DNA of 64,000 nucleotides from Dugong dugon (taxonomy: Eukaryota; Chordata; Mammalia; Sirenia; Dugongidae), in the NCBI GenBank assembly GCA_030035585.1, contig CM057473.1, positions 6,560,501 to 6,624,500 on the forward strand, in the 5' to 3' direction. The first letter of the stretch is position 1. Each line of letters starts with the position of its first letter. Positions 1 through 9,984 of this stretch are shown piece by piece. The notes below the pieces were generated by a model, which searched no databases, was not told where the DNA came from, and saw only the letters and a program-made list of their open reading frames with translations. Position numbers and translations under genes: made by a program.

Positions 1-148
1 GCCCGTCAAGTTGATTCTGACTCTTAGTGACCGTATAGGACAGAGTATAACTGCCCCATAGGGTTTCCAAGGAGCAGCTGGTGGATTCAAATTGCCCACC
101 TTCTGGTTAGTAGCCTGAGCTCTTAACCATTGCACCACCAGGGCTCCT
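1..148 (-). repeat. AfroSINE type A, antisense
   Basis: Read on the - strand this is a tRNA-like head (box-B-like stretch near 95-110, 'ttaagagctcaggct' sense), the 'ttggaaaccctatggggcag' type body and the RTE-like tail at the window edge. It is cut by the window start. It abuts a + strand fragment of the same family, giving an inverted pair. Confidence 0.85.
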
Positions 149-243
149 CCATAAAGATTATAGCCTTGGAAACCCTACAGGGCAGTTGTACTCTGTTCTA
201 TAGGGTCATTATGAGTCGGAATCGACTTGACGGCAACGTGTTT
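149..243 (+). repeat. AfroSINE type A, 5'-truncated
   Basis: Only body and tail are present, from 'ataaagattatagccttgg' to 'gagtcggaatcgacttgacg'. It faces the copy at 1-148, so a transcript through both could fold back over about 90 bases. Confidence 0.8.
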
Positions 244-364
244 AATCATTGAGCATTCCAGTAAATCAATGTTTACGTTTCCCATCCATTATGTCATTTA
301 TTTTCCTTAGTCTAGAATAACTAGCGTATATAATCATTCAACTGGTGATAACAAGGCCTTTAAA

Positions 365-703
365 ATCCAGTGGTGGTTCATCGGTAGAATCCTCACCTTT
401 CATGTAAGAGACCCAGGTTCAATTCCCAGTCAATGCACCTTATGTGCAGCCAACACACGTCTGTTGGTGGAGACATGTGTTGCTAGGACACTGAACAGGT
501 TTCAGTGGTGCTTCCCGACTAAGATGGACTAGGAAGATAGGCCCTGCAATCTACTTCTGCAAATCAGCCAGTGAAAACCCTATGGATCACAGCGGTCCAA
601 TCTGCAACCAATCATGGGGGTGATGCAGGACTGGGCAGCATTTCATTCTGTTGTGCCTGAGATTGCCATGAGTCAGAGACAAGCTTGATGGCAGCTAACA
701 AGA
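365..703 (+). repeat. tRNA-Gly-headed RTE-derived SINE
   Basis: Bases 365-440 closely follow a tRNA-Gly gene: 'tggtggttcatcggtagaat' matches A-arm sequence and 'caggttcaattcc' is the B box, ending 'caatgcacc'. Bases about 485-590 resemble the RTE 5' UTR seen at 8,480-8,640 (dinucleotide-rich 'gactaagatggactaggaag', then 'ctacttctg', 'ccagtgaaaacc'). Bases about 625-703 match the RTE 3' end ('caggactgggcag', 'atgagtcagag', 'ggcagctaacaa'). It is thus a tRNA head fused to an internally deleted RTE, distinct from the commoner type A and B copies. The Pol III boxes look decayed but recognisable; it is not a functional tRNA gene. Confidence 0.75.
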
Positions 704-715
704 CCTCTAAATTCC

Positions 716-1010
716 TCCTGCTCTTCATTTTATAGATGAGGAAACTGAGTCAGAGAGACCACTTGTTTCTCTCGGGAGCAGTTGGGCTGAACAGTGAAGA
801 ACGCAAACTCTCAGGTTAGGTAACCTGGCTTGAATCCGGGCTTAGCCTCTTACTGGCTAAGTGGTTTGGAGCATTTGCTTGGCCTTTCTGTGTCTCCAAA
901 TTCTTTTTGAAAAACAGGAATGATGATAATCATACTGAGCTCATAGGATTGTTTTGAGGATTCAATGCATACAAAGTAAGTGGCATACTAAACTCAGTAA
1001 TCATTAACTT
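716..1010 (+). repeat. MIR-like ancient SINE
   Basis: The stretch 'cttgaatccgggcttagcctcttactggc' region (about 832-862) followed by a pyrimidine-rich 'cttggcctttctgtgtctcc' and 'gattgttttgaggattcaat' has the order and spacing of a MIR element in sense orientation. The first part (716-785, 'tagatgaggaaactgag') may be a separate MIR/L2 piece. Heavily diverged. Confidence 0.6.
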
Positions 1011-1530
1011 TCTTTGCTCTCACTGCCAACATGGCAGGAGTGGAGTAAATTCCAGGTCCAATGCTGTCCGCATGCTGCCATCCTCATTATCCTTAGTGAA
1101 AGGCTGCATCACACACCTTTTATAGAGGTGGTGACTAACATTGAAATCCATATCTACAGTGCACTTCTACAACAAAGGAAAATTCCTGTTCTTTCCACTG
1201 GCGTGCTAACAAATCAGCTCTCCTCAAGCATCGTTTTTCTCATTTAATATGTGATACAATATAATTTATTTTATAGCATTTTTTTCCCCGTTTCTGACAT
1301 GGAGTAGAGCAACTGTTTTATGTGTATTTTTTTGGTTAATAAACTGAGTACCTTAATCTTAAGTCTATGTTTAATTAAAAACATCAAAGCTGAGAAACCC
1401 GACATGTGGTAGTAAAGCACAAATTACAATTGAAATGCACCGTGCAGGTTCAGAACATGATCATGGTAAAACTTTTCTTCTTTAATAAAAAATGCCAATA
1501 AGCAGGAAAGCTGCAATGAGCATAGACCAT
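1011..1530. other. Unassigned AT-rich intergenic DNA
   Basis: I see no gene, RNA or recognisable repeat here. Small open frames lack any recognisable domain. Confidence 0.5.
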
Positions 1531-2010
1531 ATTGTTGTTGTTAGGTGCCATCGAGTCAACGCTGACTCATAGTGACCCTGCATACAACAGAACAAAACAC
1601 TGCCCAGTCCTGCACCATCCTCACAATCATTGTTGTGCTTGGGTCCAGTGCTGCACCCACTGTGTCAGTCCATCTCATTGAGGGTCTTCCTCTTTTTTGC
1701 TGACCCTCTACTTTACCAAGCATGATGTCCTCTCCAGGGACTGGTGCCTTCTGATAACATGTCCAAAGTAGGTGAGACAAAGTCTTGCCATCCTCACTTC
1801 CAAGGAGCATTCTGGCTGTACTTCTTCCAAGACAGATGTGTTCATTCTTCTGGAAGCCCATGGAATATTCAATATTCTTCACCAACACCGTAATTCAAAG
1901 GCATCAATTCTTCTTTGATCTTCCTTATTCATTGTCCAGCTTTCACATACATTTGAGGCGATTGAAAAAACCCTGGCTTGGGTCAGGTACACCTTAATCT
2001 TCACAACAAC
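1531..2010 (-). repeat. RTE LINE 3' end, antisense
   Basis: On the - strand this encodes the C-terminal part of an RTE/BovB-like polyprotein: residues around 'CLGRSTARMLLGSEDGKTLSH', then 'GEDIMLGKVEGQQKRGRPSM' with the 'RWTDTV' motif, followed by the 3' tail ending in 'aacaacaacaa' at 1,531-1,541. Frameshifts separate the pieces, so it is a dead 5'-truncated copy. The same region in sense is at 10,520-10,935. Confidence 0.85.
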
Positions 2011-2920
2011 ATCTACTGGTACCACTGTAGTTTCTATTTTCTTATTGCCCCTTATTCCAAGATACTCTATTGCTTATTAATTTTCTTGGCTCCCCACATT
2101 CACATCAGTTTTTAAAGTATCATTTTATAAATTTCCACTTAATGTTGTCAACATACTTCCCAAGTAAGAGACTGCAATTGGGACCAAAAAAAAAAAAAAA
2201 GAAAATTAGAATGCTTCCTCAAATTTATCTTCCATTCTGTTTTAATTAGAGCAGACTCAGGAGAGATATAAAAATAAGATTATTGACTCATCTGAAAAGA
2301 TCCTCATTGTGTTTTCTCCAAGAAATGTGGCATGACTCTTGTTAAACAATGATTTTCCCATTTTAATTACACTAAATTCTGCCTCCCTAAATTCTTACTG
2401 TCATGCTACTTAAAGGAAAATTTCTCATTTTCTGCACAGAAGGTGTGTTTTGGTAGAGTTAAACCTATGTTACATAATCCCCTAGAGGTGTTTTGCACGT
2501 TATAGTAGGTGAAGCTATTCTTTACTGTCAGATTAGTAAAATGCTTAAAATTCCTTGCAGGTGATATGTAATATAAGACATAAACACTTGCTATAGCATT
2601 TCATCCAATGGAGAAAACACTCAGATGCATACATAGTGAAAAAGAAATACGCAAGCCAGTATTAATGCTTTCAAAATTCCTTGTGAGTCAAACACATTCT
2701 TGAGACTATGCAATGTATTGTGGGACACTGTCGGTGGCTTTTCCAATAGCCATTTTCCTCTTCTTCCTCACTAACAGATCCCAAATTTTGTTCATTTATC
2801 TATGGATGTCTATTTTCCACCCTCGAGGATGACATTCTGAGGATGGCAGACTGGATATCCTGTAGAACTGTGCTTGTGTGGCTTTTATTCAATTACAACA
2901 TACTAAGCAATTAGCACTGG
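2011..2920. other. Unassigned intergenic DNA with a poly(A) run
   Basis: AT-rich sequence with a 15-base A run near 2,186-2,200. No gene or clear repeat family recognised. Confidence 0.45.
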
Positions 2921-2957
2921 TGGTTCAGTGATAGAATCCTTGCCTTGTTAGTTGCCC
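2921..2957 (+). repeat. tRNA-Gly-like SINE head fragment
   Basis: 'gcactggtggttcagtgata' followed by 'gaatccttgcctt' is the 5' half of a tRNA-Gly-like head, as at 365-400, cut off at 'gttagttgccc' where antisense RTE-like sequence starts. Confidence 0.6.
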
Positions 2958-3105
2958 TCAGGTTGGCTGACCCATGGCCACCCCACGTCCATCAGAACAA
3001 GACATTGCTCGGTCTGGCTCCATCTTCAAGATCATTGGTGTGCTTGAGTCCATTGTTGGAGCCACTGTGCATTTTGAGTGTTTTTCAACCAAGGCGGCTC
3101 TTCGT
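2958..3105 (-). repeat. RTE 3'-end fragment, antisense
   Basis: 'caagatcattggtgtgcttg', 'ccattgttggagccactgtg' is the antisense of the conserved RTE C-terminal/3' region (compare 1,617-1,665 and 30,570-30,625). It directly follows a sense tRNA-Gly head, a head-to-tail inversion. Confidence 0.65.
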
Positions 3106-3111
3106 CTAGCA

Positions 3112-3278
3112 CTATAAACCGAAACCCATTGCTGTCCAGTTGATTCCAACTCGTAGCGACCCTATAGGACAGAGAAGAACTGCTCCATAGGGTTTCCAAG
3201 GAGTGCCTGGTGGATTTAAACTGCTGACCGTTTGATTAGCGTGGAGTTCTTAACCACTGCACCAGCAGGTCTCCTCTA
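3112..3278 (-). repeat. AfroSINE type A, antisense
   Basis: Full-length style copy: tail 'cgacccattgctgtccagttg'-like at the left, 'ctccatagggtttccaagga' body, and head ending 'ttaaccactgcaccagcagg'. Confidence 0.85.
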
Positions 3279-3337
3279 GCACCATATCGGACAAAATTCT
3301 GTTGTGATCTATAAGATTTTTCATTGGTTTATTTTCA

Positions 3338-3512
3338 GACATCCTGGTTGCACAGTGGTTAAGAGCTATGGCTGCTAATCAGAAGGTCGGCAGTTCAAAT
3401 CCACCAGATGCTCCTTGGAAACCCTATGGGGCAGTTCTACTCTGTCCTGTAGGGTCACTATGAGTTGAAATTGACCCAACGGCAACGGGGTTTTTTTTGT
3501 TTGTTTAATTTT
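3338..3512 (+). repeat. AfroSINE type A
   Basis: Head 'cacagtggttaagagc', B-box-like 'cagttcaaatccacc', body and tail ending in a T-rich run. With the antisense copy at 3,112-3,278 it forms an inverted pair spaced by about 60 bases. Confidence 0.88.
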
Positions 3513-3515
3513 CAG

Positions 3516-3655
3516 AAGTAGATTGCCAGTCCTTTCTTCCTAGTCTATCTTAGCCTAGAAGCTATGTATGGAAATACCAGTGGTACAGCTTCCAGCATCA
3601 CAGCAACACACAAGTCACCACAGTGTGACGAACGGGCAGACGAGTGGTGGCAGAG
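3516..3655 (-). repeat. RTE 5' UTR fragment, antisense
   Basis: On the - strand it reads 'ctggaagctgtaccactgg', 'ctaagatagactaggaag' and 'ctacttctgaa', matching the RTE 5' UTR at 8,450-8,640. Confidence 0.65.
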
Positions 3656-6285
3656 ATAGTAAACTCTATGCAACAAAACGTTCACTTGTGCTGTTGCCAC
3701 TAATGCCACCTACTTCCTTCCCAGGGAAGGTCAGTCACAAAGCTCATGCTTATCCAAGGACTGGAGCATGAAATAGCCTTTTAGTCACTTCATGTAATAA
3801 CTGACTGATGGACTGCTGACTGAATGATTGACTGAATGACTGAATGAATGAATAAACCCCATTCTGTGATGTCGAATAGAGAAGAAATGCTGCAGGAATT
3901 TTCTCTGTGTAATAAAGACATCCAGACAAAAGAGGAATGTGATTTCTCAAAAGGCAACATGAGATTTCTGCAAACCTTGCTTTCAAAAGTCTTCTCTCAG
4001 AGGGCTTGAGTCAATGTCTTATTTTAGCCAAGTTGGTTTTCACTTCTGCCAACTATTATTAGAGTTGTCGAGTTTTGCTTGTAAGTGTTGTAGATCTTGT
4101 GGTTCCCACGTTTTGTTAAAAAAATAGAGTCACCTGAAAATATTTCTGTGGTGGAGATGTGCAATGAATTTAGTGGGCTGCTGGAACTCTGCTCTATCGT
4201 TCTGCCAGCTTTTTGTTCTGTCTTCCTGCTGGTTCTCTTGACTCTTCTCTCTAATTCTGAATATGGTTAAGGGAGGGGAAAAGAAAAGGCAAAATAATGG
4301 TGTATTCTGAGCCTGATATCACCACCCATGACTAACTATATACTGTATTTCTGACCCTGGACATTTTTATCATTGCCAAATCCTGTGCCCATAAGTTGAA
4401 ACCTCCATTTTATATTCATATGGCCTAAATTTAACACATTGTGACAGATAACATGTGTGCTTTACTGAATGTTTGAAAATCTCTTTCTCCTTTGTTGAGG
4501 CAAATGGGAGAGGATAGTGAGTAAATAACAGTAATTGTTTGTTTGTTTTTAGATGTTTTCATGCTGTATCTTCATAGACCAACCAAAATCATTCATATAC
4601 GTGGAATGAATGCAACTCCGAAATCAAACGTGAACAAGACAGACAGGAGTATCTGACACAGACAAGTATGATGTCGTTTGAAGAGAGAGATGGGAAACCA
4701 AGACTGTACTGCCGTGAACAACCACCTATAAGTCAGAAGTTCACTGACAATTTTAGTCCTACTTTGCAAATAAAATAATGATGACTTTTATGTATGCCAT
4801 TTAACTCAGTAGTTTATGATCTTAAAGTTTTGGTTTATTTGGGGGATCATATACCTTTTCTCAATGTCCCAGAAGGGAGAGTCCTCATGTCTTTCTCACA
4901 ATGTAATAAATGCTGACAAATGAATGGACTGATGAATACAAGCCTAAGTTGAGAAGCAGCACAGTGTAACTGGCGAAGTGATGCATGAGCAGAGTAAATC
5001 TCCTTTGTGATTTGGAATGAAATATTGTAGCCTCTTGGTGATGGAGTTCCTCCTTGTACCCACCAGCAAGAATGAACTTTATTTTTAAAAATTTGCTTTG
5101 AAAGATAAGTAAGGCTGATGGTGATGCAGCAGTGAGAACGTTTGCTAGTTGAGCAGATTTTCTATCATTTGAGGCAGGGTCAGGCAGAAGCGTAAAGCCA
5201 CAGGTATCTTGTTCCATATCTCATTTCTCTTTTGCTGGTTCTTCCATTGAAGTAGCTATATACAGCTCAGTAGAGGAACCGTCCTGATCTTGTGGTCACA
5301 GGCAGAGATGTAAGAGGCACTAGCAAGGTGACTCCAGAAGAATAAGGTGGAGACAGAGTGTGCCCTCGGTGTGTCTGGTCCCCAGCATCCTGGGGAGAGT
5401 CCCATCTCCACACCTGCCTGGGATGCAACTATGCGCCATGGAAGATTCTCTGTGGTGGTTGCTGGAGATTCCGCAAACCACATTTTTTACATTCTCCACT
5501 TTTTCATGGTGTGCACCAGACAGGAACATACGGTTCCAAATGTCTGTGGCAGTTGTGTAGAGGGCACAAGAGAAAGGGTTGTTTTATGCTGAGGATATAA
5601 AAAAGAGGAATAAAGCATGCAATGAATTGGCCACTGTAGACCAAAGACCTTCAACAGCTCAAAAATGCCTATTATGGATGTTAGAGAAGAGAAACAATAG
5701 AGACAGTTAAAACATTGATAATGTCTACTGCTGTGAGGGAGAAAAAAATATTCTCATTAGTTACTGTAGAACTCTTCAGTGATAAAAATCAGTTTTACTT
5801 TAAGATATTCAGTTGCTAGTCTAAGTAATATTACAGAATAGAGATACTCTGTAGCAATATTTTATGGAAGGCTGTCATTTTGAGGGTTTTAAAAGCTAAA
5901 CAGAGAATGTGATGTGGTTTCCTGTGTGAATTCTCAGTTGAATCATTTGTCCTGTGGTGGGAGAAAATTTGTTGACCTTGCCCTGGGATAAATATTCATC
6001 TGACTGGGCTCTTATATCTTCTTTCCTCATGACGTAGTGAGCTTCTAGAGAGCACTTCCTATGTCCCAAATATCTGAGTTTCGCAGAAGTAATGCATTTC
6101 TGTGCTTGCTCATTTGGCATTTAGTGACATTCTATGACTCAGGTCACCTGCTCTCACCTTGCCATTATGCTGCAGATGATTCAAAGGCAGTTAGTACACA
6201 GACTTGGAGATGCTTCTAAAATTGACTGTCCGGGGACAAACTCAGGACATACATTTCCTCTTAAATATGGAGATGCATTACCTTC
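3656..6285. other. Unassigned intergenic DNA
   Basis: About 2.6 kb without a supported gene. It has a short tandem patch of a TGAATGAC/TGAATGAA motif at about 3,800-3,855. Overlapping frames at 5,347-5,600 (to 81 residues) have no recognisable domain and lie on both strands, as expected by chance in locally GC-richer DNA. Confidence 0.5.
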
Positions 6286-6790
6286 TGTCTTAGTCATCTA
6301 GTGCTGCTATAACAGAAATACCACAAAGAGAAATTTATTCTCTCACAGTCTAGTAGGCTACAAGTCCAAATTCAAGGCATCAGCTCCAAGGGAAGGCTCT
6401 CTCTCTCTCTGTGTCAGCTCTGGAGGAAGGTCCTTGTGATGCATCAGTCTTCCCTTGGTGTGGGAGCATCTCAGCACAGGAACCTCAGGTCTAAAGGATG
6501 CGCTCTGCTCCTGGCACTGCTTACTTTGCGGTATCAGGTCCCTCTGTGTCTCTGCTCACTTCTCTCTTTTACATCTCAAAAGAGATTGGCTTAAGACACT
6601 ATCTAATCTTGTAGACCTCGTCGGTATAACTGCCACTAATCCATCTTGTTACATCGTAGTGATAGTTTACAACACATAAGGAAATCACTCAGATTACAAA
6701 ATGGTACACAATCATACAACACTGGGAATCATGACCCAGCCAAGTTGATAGGTATTTTTAGGGGACACAATTCAATCCATGACATCTTCC
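6286..6790 (-). mobile_element. MaLR-like solo LTR, antisense
   Basis: Starts 'gtcttagtcatctagtgctg' and runs through 'gagaaatttattctctcaca' to 'ggggacacaattcaatccat'. This order is that of MLT1/MST-type MaLR LTRs read in reverse. Close relatives in this window are at 14,497 and 26,527. No internal retroviral genes flank it. Confidence 0.7.
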
Positions 6791-6827
6791 AAAAGCAGAA
6801 GGTAGCTTGCCATAAAGAAAATCAAAA

Positions 6828-7012
6828 TGTAAACAAACCCATTGCCGTTAAGTCAACTCTGACTCATGGCAACCCCATGTGTTACAGATTAGAACTCAGT
6901 TTCACAGGGTTTTCTTGGCTGTAATCTTCCTAGAAGCAGATTGGCAGAACTTTCTTCCATGGTGCCACTGGGTGGATTCAAACCAGTAAACTTTTGGTTA
7001 ATAGACAAGTGC
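6828..7012 (-). repeat. AfroSINE type B, antisense
   Basis: Tail 'acccattgccgttaagtc', 'actcatggcaaccccatgtg' and head 'gtgccactgggtggattcaa' identify the type B form, whose body carries the 'agaagcagattg' stretch. Confidence 0.8.
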
Positions 7013-7732
7013 AAACGTCTTGTGGCAACCAGACTGGCCATCAAATACGATTCTTGTGACCATGACCTGTGTTACTGTGGCCAGGACATTAAGGATGAGA
7101 TTAATCACCCAACTCTCAAAAGTTGTAATTATCTAATAATTAAGAGTCAGCTAAAATAATAAGGCAGGCAAAAAACATAAAGAGGTCGAGGAAATGTGCT
7201 TCTGGATTTGAATGTTAGTTAACTGGGGAAGTTACTCAGGGAAACACCAGTAGAGAGGGGGACCGGAAGACAGAGAAGAAGAGAAAGTCAAGAAAAGATG
7301 CACGACCAAGCAAGGGGACAATCACAACTGAACGTCTCTGTCTCTGGGGAAGTTTGGGGACAGTGTAGAACTCACCTCCAAGTCACCTCAACTGAGGAGC
7401 TGCCTCCAAGGGCACTGGCTCTCTGGCACTGAACACAGGCATGCTCCCCCAGCCAAAAAAGAGAAGAAGCAGCCCTCAGGCAAAGAGGCCCAGCTGTTTT
7501 TTACAGGAAACCGTGTTCGCATATAGAGGCGACTGCTGAGAGCATATGGGTGGGGCATTGAGAGCATCTGCTAAGCCATTTATTCTAAAAGTTATAAAAT
7601 TACTGCTTCTGGATAAGGGTGGAGGACTGAACACATTTCCTCCCCAAACCGCTAAAACTATGATCAGAACACAGAGATGAGGAGAGAAGATGCTTATAGA
7701 GGAGTGGAAACTTACTTGGCTGACTGAAAAAA
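7013..7732. other. Unassigned intergenic DNA
   Basis: No gene or recognised repeat; purine-rich at 7,250-7,310. Confidence 0.45.
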
Positions 7733-7916
7733 AACCAAACCCACTATCAGAGAGTCGATTCCCACTCATAGCGACCCCATAGAGTTTCCAAGGCTGTAAA
7801 TCTCTACAGAAGCAGATTGCCACATCTTCCTCCCTTGGAGCCTCTGGCGGTCTTGAACTGCTGACCTTTTGATTAGCAGTCAAGTGCTTTAACCACCGCG
7901 CCACCAGGGATCCTCT
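7733..7916 (-). repeat. AfroSINE type A, long-body form, antisense
   Basis: Contains the additional body segment 'tctacagaagcagattgcc', which in sense reads as 'ggcaatctgcttctgtagag' and is absent from short type A copies. Head ends 'ttaaccaccgcgccaccagg'. Confidence 0.85.
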
Positions 7917-8212
7917 ATTTTGGCCAGTTTTTAGCATTGCTAGAAAAGAGTTATTGCACACACATGCACTCTAGAGAAACCTAAGGGTAGCTGATGGGAT
8001 AATGCTGTTAAAGGGCCAAGATCTCACACATCATGATAGAGTAAATAGATAATAACTCAAACTGATGAATCCACCCAGAACTGTGTATGCATATTATGTA
8101 GAAACGTGGAGATGCCTAAACGCTGAAAAGAAAAAGAGTAGGAGTCCAGAATAAATTGGAGGAACAGGGAGAAGTGGTGCAGGGAGCTGCTATTTGGCTA
8201 TGATTTTAGTTC
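7917..8212. other. Unassigned intergenic DNA
   Basis: About 300 bases with no feature I can name. Confidence 0.45.
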
Positions 8213-8416
8213 ATGCTATCCCTGGTTATGTGCTCAGCTAACCAAAGGGTCGGTGGATTGAACCCCCTAGTTGCTTGCTCCTTGGGAGAAAGAAGTGGCA
8301 GTCTGCTTCCATAGAGATTTCAGCCTTGGAAACCCTATGGGGCAGTTCTACTCTATCCTGCAGGGTCTCTGTGAGCCAAAATCAACTTGACAGCAATGGT
8401 TTTTTTGTTTTTATCC
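8213..8416 (+). repeat. AfroSINE type A, long-body form
   Basis: Head is diverged ('tccctggttatgtgctcagc'), followed by the long-body segment 'gtggcagtctgcttccatag', the 'ttggaaaccctatggggcag' stretch and a T-rich 3' end. Confidence 0.82.
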
Positions 8417-8429
8417 AACTTTTAAAATT

Positions 8430-8845
8430 ATGTGCATGTATTTCTTTGATCTACCACCCGTCTGTCAGTTTGTTGTACTTTGGTGGCTTATGTGTTGCTG
8501 TGATGCTGGAAGCTTTGCCACCTGTATTTCAAATACCAGCAGAGTCACCCATGGTAGACAGATTTCAGTGGAGCTTCCATATTAAGACAGACTAGGAAGA
8601 CAGACCTGGTGGTCTACTTCTGAAAAAATTGGCCAGTGAAAAACTTATGAATAGCAGCAGAACATTATCTGATATAGTGCTGGAAGATGAGCCCCTCAGG
8701 TTGAAAAGCACTGAAAATATAACTGAGGAAGAGCTGCCTCCTCAAAGTAGCGTCGTCCTTAATGATGTGGATGGAGTCTAGCTTTCAGGACTTTGATTTG
8801 CTGATGTGGCGCGACTCAAAATGAGAAGAAACAGCTGCAAACATC
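8430..8845 (+). mobile_element. RTE LINE 5' end (5' UTR and start of ORF)
   Basis: Begins 'ctaccacccgtctgtcagtt', passes 'gctggaagctttgccacc', 'agacagactaggaagac' and 'ccagtgaaaaacttatgaat', and ends at 8,820-8,845 with an ATG followed by codons for RRNSCKHP. I recognise this as the segment just before the endonuclease domain of the afrotherian RTE (family knowledge, not checked). The copy stops abruptly where MaLR-like sequence begins, so the endonuclease itself is absent. The RTE 3' half lies 1.1 kb downstream in the same orientation. Confidence 0.65.
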
Positions 8846-9094
8846 CAGGTCTAGAGGATGGCTTTCTCTCTCTGTTGGTTTTGGGGGTAGGTCCTTGGTT
8901 CCTTGGCAATCTTGATGTGGTGTGGCATCTATCTTCCCCCATCTCTGCTTCATTCTCTATGCCTAGTCTGCTCTTTAAATATCTCAAAGGTATTGGCTTA
9001 AAATACATCCTACACTGATACGGTCTTTTAACATAACAAATAAAACCCATTCCCAAATGGGATTATAACCAAAAGTATTAAAAAAAAGAAAAAC
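8846..9094 (-). mobile_element. MaLR-like LTR, part 1, antisense
   Basis: 'gtctagaggatggctttctc', 'gatgtggtgtggcatctatc' and 'acccattcccaaatgggatt' match the LTR copies at 18,258-18,667 and 44,495-44,915. Interrupted by the SINE at 9,095-9,308 and resumes at 9,309. Confidence 0.7.
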
Positions 9095-9308
9095 CCTAAA
9101 ACCAAACCTATTGCCTTCGTGTCAGTTCTGACTTATAGCTAGCTACCCTGTAGGACAGAGTAGAACTGCCCCATAGGGTTTCCAAGGCAGAAATGTTTAT
9201 GAAAGCAGACTGCCACATCTTTCTCCAGAGGAACAGATGGTGGGTTCGAAACACTGGCCTTTTCAGTTAGCAGCTGAGAGCTTAACCACTGTGCCACCAG
9301 GGCTTCTA
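9095..9308 (-). repeat. AfroSINE type A nested in the LTR, antisense
   Basis: Complete head-body-tail copy. The flanks 'gggattataacc' and 'ctaaccacaggtata' rejoin into the LTR sequence found uninterrupted at 18,595-18,620, so the SINE inserted after the LTR. Confidence 0.85.
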
Positions 9309-9420
9309 ACCACAGGTATACAAACCTCCTACTGATAGTCCATTCTGACTTACAGTGTAGGGGTTAGGATTTGCAACACATATCTTTAGGGGACACAATT
9401 AAATCCATAACACTCCTCAA
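9309..9420 (-). mobile_element. MaLR-like LTR, part 2, antisense
   Basis: 'ggggttaggatttgcaacac', 'ggggacacaattaaatccat' closes the LTR started at 8,846. Confidence 0.7.
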
Positions 9421-9519
9421 AATTCTTCCTGCTTTTGCCCGCTGCCCAATTCCAAAGTAAATTCCACATTTTTAGGTATTTGTTACAGCAGCGTCCCCCT
9501 TCCAGGAACCAAAGTCTGT

Positions 9520-9950
9520 ATTGGTCTCCCATTCTGCTATAACTAATCACCACAAAATGAGTGGTTTAAAATAACACAGATTTGTTCTCTTACAGTTCTG
9601 GAGGCAATGAGTATAAAATCAACCCCGTGGGGTGAAATCCATATGTCAGCAGGGCTGGTTCCTTTTGGAGGCTCCAAGGAGAAGCTGTTTTTTGCCTTTC
9701 CAGCCTACAGAGTCTGCCAACATTCCTTGGCTGACAGCTGCTTCACTCCAATCTCTGCTTTTGTCTTCTCATCACTTTTCTAGACTCTGACCTCCTGTCT
9801 GCCTCTTAAATGGACCTGTTGATTACACTGGATGCCCCGAGTAATCAGTACAATCTCCCCATCTCAACACTCTTAATTTAGTCACGTCCCCAAAGTCCTT
9901 TTCACCATATTAGGTAACATTCACAGATTGAGCATTATTTAACATACCAC
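9520..9950 (-). mobile_element. Older MaLR-like LTR, antisense
   Basis: 'ctgctataactaatcaccac', 'tgttctcttacagttctgg' and later 'ttgattacactggatgcc' follow the general MLT1 layout in reverse but diverge more than the other copies. A second, older LTR insertion is likely. Confidence 0.55.
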
Positions 9951-9984
9951 ATGGACACTCCAAAGGAGTACCAGGACTTACTGA

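Noticed and set aside
365..440. Functional tRNA-Gly gene
   Set aside because: The acceptor and anticodon arms are mutated and the sequence continues into RTE-derived DNA, so it is a SINE head.
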